Source of the DNA: Actinostola sp. cb2023
Lineage: Eukaryota > Cnidaria > Anthozoa > Actiniaria > Actinostolidae
Direction of reading: 5' to 3'
Length of the DNA stretch: 64,000 nucleotides
Assembly (NCBI GenBank): GCA_033675265.1
Contig: JAUJYZ010000775.1
Location: forward strand, 1-64,000
In this document: positions 49,367 to 59,700 of the stretch, one piece after another
Layout of the letters: the number at the start of each line of letters is the position of its first letter
How positions within the stretch are numbered: position 1 is the stretch's first letter
Translations under genes and position numbers: made by a program
Notes under the pieces: model-generated
Database searches by the model: none
What the model was told of the DNA's origin: nothing
Seen by the model: only the letters and a program-made list of their open reading frames with translations

Positions 49367-50117
49367 TTTGTTCGGATTCAAAATGACGAGTATGCGACGT
49401 ATTTAATCGTATCCGGAGTTTCAAGATTACTCCGCAGATTTGAAAAGATAAAGGAGACACAGGACTCAAGTAGATTATGAATCTTAGTTTTGAAAGCAGC
49501 TGTAGATCTTCAAGCTATTAAAAGGTCAGGATTCTAGTTCATCGTTCAATGACTAGAAGTGGTAAAAGGACTAGAAGCTCGCTTAAAATATATATATTTT
49601 AAAACAAACGCGAGGCCGTTATCGGAACCATCTGACCTATGCAACCTCAAGACGTATCATGTTCGTACTCACCGGACTAATAGTCTCCCTCGTCACTCAA
49701 CTGTCACTGATTGTCATGACGTCAGAGAAATTATATTGTATTGAAGAAGATGTCCTTGTTTTATTCGACGTTCGAACCGTAACTCGAACCCGAACTCGAT
49801 TCCAAACTCGACGTTTCGGGATCTGAAGCTAGAGAGGGGGCCTTTACACAAACTCATCAAAATCAAATCAATTGAACTCAAAGTCAAAAGGTAATCAAAT
49901 GAACTCAAAGGCAAATCAAATGAACTCGACACATACATGTATATACATAGTCTCCCTCGTCACGCAACTGTCAGTCATTGTCAGGTCTCTCCTCGCGCAG
50001 CTGACATTGTCCTTGTTCTTCAACCAACTGGCATTCATTTTCAAGTACTTCCTCGAACAACTGACATTTTCCTTTTCACAATGCCCGAGTGAACGCTCAT
50101 TGAGCGTCTTGTTGTTT
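49301..50117. mobile_element. Hairpin-ended element (family E), inverted copy
   Basis: Insertion in the 5' flank of TRIM copy 6. The left end CGCCCGAGTTAGAAAATG and right end with palindrome ACGCTCATTGAGCGT match the two ends of the 39625-40919 element in opposite orientation. The interior differs and includes an AGT microsatellite (49330-49366) and a TCAAATGAACTC repeat. No transposase ORF. Confidence 0.55.
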
Positions 50118-50773
50118 TTAAGACCATGTTTGTCGTCACGCTACAGTCTCGAATGATTTGTTTCGAATAATCTCGTCATGCTGAAAAACATTGATTTCTA
50201 GAAATATAATTAGTTCGTCAGTGATCAACTTTGTACAACAGAAAGCAGGAAAGAACGAAAAGGATAATAAAATATCACGATAATATAAATACATGTATGT
50301 CACGAACGATTTCAAGTCATGATTTGCATATACATGGTTGATCAACCACGTCGAAATATAAAAACCCCGTAGCCGTTTTCTTCTTTAAAACCAACCAGAT
50401 ATTTCAAATAAACCCGACGCCTTGCTGTCTAATGATTATAAATATTTGTGAAAATCTCGATTGTAATTATCTAAATAAGTAGTGATTTGAAGCCGACTAT
50501 ATTAGATAGATATACCGTGACTGTCTGCACATTATGGAGCGTACGTTTGTCTATTCAGACTCAAAATTCACAAGGCTATTCGTAACGCTGTATTTGAAAC
50601 AAAACTCGATGAAATAATTAACCACCAAACGTCTACTAAAGTATATAAAGCAATACCAAGAATGACCGCACTAACATACCTCTTTACTTGCTCGAATTGT
50701 GAGAGGTAACAACCGACTTGTAGCTTCCTGCTTGTTAATTTGGTTCGCTTTGGGATGGTGTTGGGATTTCACC

Positions 50774-50808
50774 TGACGTCATGTCTCCCTTAGCAACGTG
50801 TGACGTCG
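50774..50808. promoter_or_regulatory. X-box/CRE module, copy F
   Basis: TGACGTCA (50774-50781), GTCTCCCTTAGCAAC (50783-50797) and TGACGTCG (50801-50808), upstream of TRIM copy 6; ATTGG follows at about 50874. Confidence 0.5.
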
Positions 50809-51390
50809 ACGTTCTCACTTCACAGAACAACTTCAACATGTACAGTTTCGTTTTGAAGTTTGTTTTGATTTTGATTGGACTTTTTAGTACAGTTGCGGTT
50901 CGAAATGTCAACGTTTTTAAACTGGAGTGATCTAAGCCTTGTAATAAATGGAGAACACAACAACAACTCTATTTTCTCCTCAGACTTCCTCTAATATATT
51001 TTGTACGAGTTCTCGTGTTACTCGCCAACCAACCATTTTGGAAATATTTATCATGCAGCTGCTAATGCTCCATGCATATAATTGTGATCCAATAAAAAGG
51101 GGGGAAGATGTAACAATAACATTATGGGTTATTCGGTCTTGATTTCAGGGGGGGGGAGAGGTAATAAAAGGTAGCCGGAATGACCGTTGGAAAACCTCGA
51201 AAAAATACCCTAAAAATACTAAACCATGAAATATTTCCAACCCTAAAAATTACCTCCTGGTCTAAAAATCACCCTAAAATAAAACCGAATCGCTCCCCGG
51301 GATCGCTATTCGAGACGGACCACGCTTGTACCCGAAGTGTCATCCCCTAAAAAAATACCAGCTCTTTAAAAATCTGTACTTTTGAAATTA
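50809..51390. other. Right boundary of TRIM cluster, no gene
   Basis: Holds a leader copy (start 50905) with an early stop, and no satellite. From about 51070 the unit homology ends and sequence becomes C/A-rich (repeated CCTAAAAAT words). No exon of the downstream EXD3 gene could be recognised. Confidence 0.5.
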
Positions 51391-51393
51391 TTC

Positions 51394-51540
51394 AATAGCT
51401 GATATCGAAGTTACACTCCAATGACTCTGTATAACGGTTTCAAGTCGAAGCTATCGGGTCAGTACAAAAACTTGACCCGATTGCCTCGACTTGAAACCTG
51501 TGTTCAGAGTCATTGGAGTGTAACTTCGATATCAGCTATT
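51394..51540. mobile_element. 147 bp hairpin MITE
   Basis: Ends AATAGCTGATATCGAAGTTA and its exact complement; similarity extends almost to the centre. Confidence 0.8.
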
Positions 51541-51608
51541 AACAATCTTTACATATACATGCTATTGTTATTTAGACGTAGTTTTGTCACCTTCACCCCA
51601 ATGATCTG

Positions 51609-51762
51609 TATACACTCATTTCGATAAAGTTAGTCACCCGTAAAGCTTCGAAGGTGAGACCGATGATGATCCTGGGTTGGTTAAAATGTATGTACCCATG
51701 GTTCTTCTTGGTCTCACATTCGAAGCTTTTCGGGTGACTAATTATATCGAAATGAGTGTATA
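51609..51762. mobile_element. 154 bp hairpin MITE
   Basis: Ends TATACACTCATTTCGAT and ATCGAAATGAGTGTATA, with an inner pair TAGTCACCCG / CGGGTGACTA. Confidence 0.8.
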
Positions 51763-51829
51763 TAAGACTAGCTAACGTTACCTATTACGCATGCTGGTGA
51801 TGAACGATGGAGATCGTTCGAAATATTTA

Positions 51830-52008
51830 GTAATAATAATAATTAATAACAATATTAATAAGTAATAATAATAATATAATAATAATTAATAAAATAATAA
51901 TAATAACTAAGAAGAAGAAGAAAGAAGAATAAATAAGAAGAATAAATAAGAAGAAGAAGAAGAAAAAAGTAATAATAATAATTAATAATAATAATAATAT
52001 TAATTATT
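51830..52008. repeat. AAT/AAG microsatellite tract
   Basis: Mixed runs of AATAAT and AAGAAG. No other content. Confidence 0.9.
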
Positions 52009-52009
52009 T

Positions 52010-52073
52010 ATGGTTTTAGTGTCTCCACTCTATTACTATTAATATTAAAATAGAGTGGAGACACTAAAACCAT
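52010..52073. repeat. 64 bp hairpin
   Basis: ATGGTTTTAGTGTCTCCACT is followed, after a short loop, by its complement. The right arm is also the left end of the next element. Confidence 0.8.
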
Positions 52074-52989
52074 GAAACAGTACAAACTATTTAGTACAAA
52101 ATAGCACCAATGGAACAATAGAAAACAATAGACATTGCACTATTTAGAACAAGACATTGCACTATTTAGAACAAGACATTGCACTATTTAGAACAAGACA
52201 TTGCACTATTTAGAACAAGACATTGCACTATTTAGAACAAGACATTGCACTATTTAGAACAAGACATTGCACTATTTAGAACAAGACATTGCACTATTTA
52301 GAACAAGACATTGCACTATTTAGAACAAGACATTGCACTATTTAGAACAAGACATTGCACTATTTAGAACAAGACATTGCACTATTTAGAACAAGACATT
52401 GCACTATTTAGAACAAGACATTGCACTATTTAGAACAAGACATTGCACTATTTAGAACAAGACATTGCACTATTTAGAACAAGACATTGCACTATTTAGA
52501 ACAAGACATTGCACTATTTAGAACAAGACATTGCACTATTTAGAACAAGACATTGCACTATTTAGAACAAGACATTGCACTATTTAGAACAAGACATTGC
52601 ACTATTTAGAACAAGACATTGCACTATTTAGAACAAGACATTGCACTATTTAGAACAAGACATTGCACTATTTAGAACAAGACATTGCACTATTTAGAAC
52701 AAGACATTGCACTATTTAGAACAAGACATTGCACTATTTAGAACAAGACATTGCACTATTTAGAACAAGACATTGCACTATTTAGAACAAGACATTGCAC
52801 TATTTAGAACAAGACATTGCACTATTTAGAACAAGACATTGCACTATTTAGAACAAGACATTGCACTATTTAGAACAAGACATTGCACTATTTAGAACAA
52901 TTATTAATAATTAATAATTATTAAGACATTGCACTATTTAGTGCTAATTAAAGTTAGCACTGTTTCATGGTTTTAGTGTTTGCACTCTA
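52051..52989. mobile_element. Inverted-repeat element enclosing a 22 bp tandem array
   Basis: The left end TAGAGTGGAGACACTAAAAC and the inverted right end (ACTAAAACCATGAAACAGT shared) enclose the 22 bp array and a partial unit at 52925-52941. No ORF. Confidence 0.7.
52131..52900. repeat. 35 copies of a 22 bp repeat, apparently identical
   Basis: The stretch 52131-52900 is exactly 770 bases, 35 times GACATTGCACTATTTAGAAC plus AA, and I found no variant copy. There are no spacers, so it is a plain tandem repeat. Confidence 0.95.
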
Positions 52990-52997
52990 ATAATTAT

Positions 52998-53179
52998 TAG
53001 TAGAATTACACAGGTGATTATAGAAAATCAAGCGCGCTGATTGGTCGAGAACTTCGGACTATTTCTCGATAGTTACCTACAGCGTTTTGACAAAATGGAA
53101 ATATGAAATCAAGAATTATTTTCTTTAAAATGCTTATTTATGTTTAATTTTTCAAATAATCACCTGTGTAATTCTACTA
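52998..53179. mobile_element. 182 bp MITE
   Basis: Ends TAGTAGAATTACACAGGTGA and inverted TCACCTGTGTAATTCTACTA. Confidence 0.8.
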
Positions 53180-53180
53180 A

Positions 53181-53284
53181 AACAATTAGTCACCTCAGGC
53201 TTAGTGAATAGCAGTGATAATAACCTCGACTTCGTCTCGGTTATTATTCACCGATATTCACCTCGCCTTTGGTGACTAATTGTT
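53181..53284. mobile_element. 104 bp hairpin MITE
   Basis: Ends AACAATTAGTCACC and GGTGACTAATTGTT; inner AT-rich palindromic words around TCGGTTATTATTCACCGA. Confidence 0.75.
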
Positions 53285-53285
53285 A

Positions 53286-53360
53286 AATAATAATAATAAT
53301 TTATTTCTTAAGCTGATCACATAAAAATCTCAATGCTCTTACAAATGGTGATATAAACAA
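53286..53360 (-). mobile_element. Retroposon 3' tail (minus strand)
   Basis: On the minus strand it reads TGTAAGAGCATTGAGA ... AAATAAATTATTATT, the kind of end seen on many LINE/SINE copies. Fragment only. Confidence 0.45.
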
Positions 53361-53452
53361 TACATATTTTAAAAAACTGGACAGATAAGAAATAATATAG
53401 TATCATTCTTGAACTGAGCTGACCAGCATTATTCTACTTTAGTCAGCTATAG

Positions 53453-53642
53453 GGTTGAATGTTTGGCTACAAGAGCGACTGATTGAAGGCCTAGTAGAGT
53501 ATAGTGACGTGAACGAGGCCGTTCGATGGACCAACTATTATGATCTTCCACTTGATGCTGTGCCCCCTGTCGTCCAGGATGCAATTACTGAATGGTAAAA
53601 TCATATATGTGTTTACGACACAGTAATAANCAGTTATTATTA

Positions 53643-53710
<68 letters not shown>

Positions 53711-56700
53711 TTTTTATTATTATTATTATTATTATTAGAGTGGGAAACCTACGGTATCGTGACACTCAAATGGCTTCCTTCCTGAACCAATGAAAAAGCG
53801 TGCCGATGCATCTCATCCAATCAAAGTCTTTCAATACGTCACACAGCACCGTACCGTAGCTTTGCCACTCATACGAAAACGACTCTCTATATGTATTGAG
53901 TTGGTAGCTTTATGCTTCTTCACGAAGCAAACTTGCTGAAAAGTTTGTTTTGCCTGATCTCCGTAAAACGACTAGTAAATCACAAGCATGACAATGGGCT
54001 TGTGTCACCTGTCTCGTGACTTTTTAAATTTTCACTGAAGACAGACGAAAATACCATAACTTGAAAGAGCATACTAAAATTAGTAAAAGTGGAAAATTTC
54101 AAAGGAATCAAGCAAATCAGGCAAAAGTTAAAGGCTTTCAAAGTTTCCCGCTTTGACAAGGATTTGTATGGGTTCTTCGCTGCCCTCCAACATACATTTT
54201 CATACAAATACGTTCAAGTTTGAACGCCTGTAGCTATTGTCCTATTTACTTAATTTCCTTCAAAATGTCCACTTTTACTAACTTTAGCATGCTCTTTCCA
54301 GTTTTGATAGTTTCGTTTGTCTTCGATGAACATTTAAAAAGTCACGTGACACAAGCTCATTAGATAATCCGGCTAGACAAGGAAGACCAACAAGCATTTA
54401 ATAGGGCATTCTATAGCGTTCTCAGAGTTAATATGACAGTACGTACTATAAAACATGCTGTTTAGCGTGTCAGTGTTTATAGCAGTACTGCTAGAGGGGA
54501 CACGACTCTCACACTCACTTCTTACTACATTCTATTTTCTATACACCCAAGGAGCAAGAATGGCTTAGTTGGTTAGTGCGCGGCCTACTATGCGAGAGGT
54601 ACCCGGTTCGATTATTCATGACCTCACACCCTTGTTTCGACTTCTTTCTAATCCGTGTAGCTCAGTGCAGCTTTAAATACCCATAAAACGGAGCACTGAT
54701 GGAGGGAGGGGGTAAATGGGCGCACCTTCGAGCGCTTTATACATAAGACCCTTTCTCGGGAGATTGGGCAACCACTGCCCGCGTTATCGAAGTAAATAAA
54801 TACCTTTACCTTTACCTTACTCATCTCACTAGTGAGGACACGACTCTCATACTCACTTCTTGCTACATCTATATTCTATACACCCTTGGAACACTCGTCT
54901 CACTAGTTCGTATTTATTGAGGGAGGAAATCCGGAGTACCCGGAGAAAACCCTCGAAACAAGGAGAGAACGAACTAACAAACTCAACTGACATGAAGCGC
55001 CCGGTCCGTGAATTAATCCAGGCACCATAGCAGTGAGAACCAAGTGCTCTCACCACTCGGCCACCCTTGCTCCCCAATACACGAATGTCCAATGATTGTG
55101 TGTCCCATTTTTCAGGAACAAGACAGAAATGCAGGATTATGGAGAAGACTGGGAAGATACTGCAGTAGGAAAGGAGAAAGAAAAAGCGACACCAATGGTC
55201 TCCACCTCGTTCGAACAGAGCCTGCCATTACAAGTACATCAGCTAGCTCTTCCTTTACGGAATATAATATTTGTAGACGACGATTGGGGATTGACGGAGT
55301 GCTTGGCAAGAATCACCAAGGTAGTGAGATACTCTTCATTTTTCCATCACAAATCACAGAAATTCAGAATCACAACCTGAGGGTTTGGTAGCCTCTTCCG
55401 CTGCACACCACAGTCAAATGTCTGAAAACACCGAAAGTTAATCAAGGGAGGAGTGGAGGGGGAGGGGAGGGGGAGGGAAGGGGGAGAGGACTGGGGAGGA
55501 GAGGAGAGGGGACTGGGAAGGAGAGGAGAGAGGGAGCGCCTGCATCCACACCTCGGTCAAATGTCTAATAACACCGAAAATTAAACAAATTACTTCAAAG
55601 TTAAGCTCTAAAATTCTACAGGTTAAAGATTATCTTATTTTCTATAAACTACGAGTTTACCTTTTTAACTTTTTTATTTATCAAAAAAGTTATTGGAGTT
55701 TGTAGTTACGTTTGGCGAGCCAAAATGGTCGACTGTTTTTACATTCTTCCTTATTGTTGATGCTGGAGGAAGCTCACGCATGCGCAGAGGTTTGACCGCG
55801 GTGTGCTCCGCAGGCATCTCCGTCGAGGAATTTTTTTCTCCGGGATACTAAGCTTGGGTTTCCTGTGTTGGAAAATGATAAATATAAGTGGAAGACTCCG
55901 CCAGGCAACCCACTAACAAAGTTTTATAGAGACTAAACTAAAGACTCACGGGGAGGCCTGCGGAGGTGGCTAGGGGTTTGTTTGGGTGGAGAGCCTTGTA
56001 GGGGACTTCGTGTCCTATTGTTTCTTTACCTGCCTTTTGGCAAATTGTGAAATAGATAAATGCAGAACTGAATAATTTACTATGAATGTGGGCTTGATGC
56101 GCATTTTAACTGGTCTGTGGCAAATACATTGGAAGACTGGGTACGAGTTGCAGTTCTTCAGTTTTGACAATATTATCTCCACTTTACAAACTGTATAGCC
56201 TATGTGCTGGAACGTTGAATCCATTCAAGTGATATTTCCACTAGTCTTTCATTGAGAGAAAACACCTTGAAAAACTTAGAACTAATTCAGCCAATCAAAA
56301 CACTCGAACCCAGTCTTCCAACATTTGCCACAAGCTGTTGCCTACCACAATACGTTTCTTATGAAAACAGCCAACTTCGGTCGCCAGTAACTTATACTTC
56401 AAAATTTCAAATTTTGCTAACTTTGGTGTGCTTTTTGTTTTTGTTTAAAATTTAAAATGTCACGCAAGACCTGCAAACTCCCCATTTATTTATATTGGTC
56501 TGGACTCCACGAACTCTTGTTACCGAAATGTTGAACCCTCATTTGAAATACACAGAAAACCCGTTATATATTTAGATCCCGGCAGTAAGCATATTATATG
56601 TTTTTTTAATATTTTGTTTTTCTTTAAGCCTGGTACTACTCTAGGTTTTGACGCTGAGTGGCGACCGACGATGTGTCGAGTGGAGAGCAACGAGAAGTAA

Positions 56701-59700
56701 GATATCCGATTTAGTTATTTGTTTATTCACAAGTTTGTTTGTTTGTTGGTTAATGGTTTGGTTGGTTGGTTTGTCTGTTTGTTTGTTTGTTTGTTTATTT
56801 GTTTGTATGTATGTCTGTTTCTTTGTTTGTGTTAGATTGTTTGTGTGTTTGTTTGTTTGTTTGTTCGTTTGTTTGTCTATTTGTGTTTGTTGACTTGCCT
56901 GTTTGCGTTATGCCTGGTTTTTTTTGGCTTGTCTGTTTGTTTGTTAGTTAGTTTATTTATTTGTTTGTTTATTTATTTTCAAGTTTGTTTGTTTGTTTGC
57001 TTGTTTGTTTATTTATTTGTTTATTTATTTGTTTGTTTTTTGTCTGTTTGTTTGTTTGTTTGTATAATCTCAAGTTTGTTTGTTTGTCTGTTTGTTTGTT
57101 TGTTTAATTTCAAGTTTGTTTGTTTGTGTGTGTGTTTGTTTGTTTGTTTGTTTTATTGTTTGTTTGTTTGTTTGTTTCGGTTTATTTGTTTATTTGTTTG
57201 TTTGTTTTTTGTCTGTTTGTTTGTTTGTTTGTATAATCTCAAGTTTGTTTGTTTGTCTGTTTGTTTGTTTGTTTAATTTCAAGTTTGTTTGTTTGTGTGT
57301 GTGTTTGTTTGTTTGTTTGTTTGATTGTTTGTTTGTTTGTTTGTTTGTTTCGGTTTATTTGTTTGTTTATTTGTTTGTTTGTTTGTTTGTTTATTTGTTT
57401 GTTTGTTTGTTGATCATGTTTGAAATTCCTCGAGTCGAGGTACTTTTACTAACCAGTAATTGTTGTACTTCAAGGTTGGCCACTATTCAGCTTGCAACAA
57501 AGACAGAAGTATACATCCTTGATATGATAGCATTACTAGACAATGTCGATGATGAACATCTTCAAATCTTTGGAAGAGACGTTTTCTCAAACCCTAACAT
57601 ACTAAAACTAGGTACTGAAAAACAAACTTCTTAATTTTTATTTTTTTTTGAGAAAAAAAGAAAGAAAAAAAAACTTCTGCCATATTATCGAAATAATATT
57701 TCAATTGGAAATGCCAGTTCTATATAATAATAATAATAAGTACGTTTGTGGATTTATTCGTTGTATAGGATATAGTTGTGATGGAGACTTCCAGGTCATG
57801 ATGGCATCTTGTCCAGCATTTAAAGACCCTCTGACAAACGTTAAACGTTTCATTGATGTTTGTCCACTTAGCAAACAGGTAAGTAACAGGACTTGAAGTA
57901 GATCTGTGTTTTTGACAGTTTTTTAATGGTATCTGAGCTCATGCTAGAAACTACAGTCATCCAGTGAACCACATACAGCCATGCTCAAAAAGGTTGTCCA
58001 GATGAAAATACTACAATATTACAATAATGTCACGTGATTCCGTCATTATGTTTTCAATTTCTGCGCGCGGAACTGCGAGTTGATACCAAGCCTACATTCA
58101 TTTCTTACAATGCCGTGTACTTTTACATCTCAAATTGAAATTCCACGCGAGGAAATTGAATGCATAATGAATCACGTGACTTAATTGTAGTATTAATAAT
58201 AATAATAATATCTTTATTTATATAGCGCTATTTCATGGTATGTCAATAGCGCTTTACAGAGTGACAACCTTTTTGAGAATGACTGTATAATTATCGGGAA
58301 GATGGCCACAAAGACCCATGAGTCCGAGCCAGGGCGTTTTAGTTGATGGTGATATGTGTAATAGCCGACTATTTATTTCCTTTGTAATATATTATAGATA
58401 ATGGACCTTCCTCAGATTAAGAAGAAGATTAAGATCGCAAGAGAAAGTAGGCAACTCAGACGGTTCGATTTGGAGAGAGGTCTCAGCGAGCTGGTGATGT
58501 TGCGTTTGGGAAGACCCTTAGACAAGACTTATCAGGTGTCTGACTGGGAGAGACGACCGTTGTTGCCAGAGCAGCTCACATATGCAGGTAAGAACCAAAG
58601 GTACCCGTTGGCCAAGTCGTGCATTACCACCCAGTCCCACAAAGTTGTGAGCCTGCGATGTACTTCAGCGGCAACGAAATGAAAGTTTACAGCCGAGTGA
58701 GTGATCCCTAAATTGTCCCAATGTCATCCCTATAACTCGTAGATTACCACCCCCTCCCCCAAAGTTGTGAGCCTGCGATGTACTTCAGCGGCAACGTAAT
58801 GAAAGTTGAAAGTTTAAAGCCGAGTGAGTGATCCCTACATTGTCCCAATCTCATTTCTATTACTCGTGGGTTACATAAATCCACGTGTTAAAAAGCTATG
58901 TTATAATATTGCATGTTATTCATCGTCAAGCTTTACTTTCTGGAAAATAATTCACTTTTATCTTGTGTGTGCTTTATATAGCTTTAGACGCGTACTGCCT
59001 GTTGGAAGTATATTCAGTGTTGCAAGAATGGGTGAACGAATCTCGTACATTTATCAACATGGAACCCGAGCTCTACCTTGCTTGTCTTGGAACAGATAAG
59101 AAGAAAAAGTCACGGTAAGGAACGCAATAGAGTCGTTTTCGTATCAGTGAGAAGTAGCTACGGTACGGTTCGTGCCGTGCAGTGACCGTATCGCGCCATC
59201 AGCATGCCGTATCCAAGCATTCTGATTGGTTGAGCAATGATTTCGTGCGCTCTGATTGGTTGAATACAATGTGTTCGATTCCGTACCGTGACCGTAACTC
59301 CATGCCGTAGGTTTCCCACTCATACGAATATCTTTACCATTTATTTTTCGCCAAGAAAACTTCCATTAAGTTGTGGATTGGGATGCAGGGTTCCTCTTGT
59401 CCTTCTTAAAGCCATTCTAAAGTTTGTGCCTGTTTGGTTGTTAGGGGTGCTTCTCGGTCCAAACATCCCAAGCCAGGTACAATAGGAAAGGTAAACAAAA
59501 CATGTTTATGACTAACTACCTTTATTGCATATTTATTAACTTTCCTCATTTTCTCTTATTTTCGTTTCTAATGTTTTCAGTCTATATCTGCCCCCGTCCA
59601 CACCGGTAAGCCTACCTCTCCTCAACGATTATCTGTCGTGGTGGATACTATGCTTCAAGGTCTGGGGCGCAACCTTAGGTGCTGTGGTGTAGATGTACAT

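Noticed and set aside
49286..49480. Serine-rich ORF
   Set aside because: Produced by an AGT microsatellite at 49330-49366 within an inserted element.
52131..52900. CRISPR-like direct repeat array
   Set aside because: Units are contiguous without spacers, and the context is an animal genome.
54550..54640. A functional tRNA gene
   Set aside because: A and B boxes are present, but the arms do not pair as a full cloverleaf and a SINE body with a repeat tail follows.
56648..57634. ORFs rich in CLFVCLFV resembling membrane proteins
   Set aside because: These are translations of a TTTG microsatellite. Real EXD3 exons lie at its two edges (56629-56696, 57475-57611).
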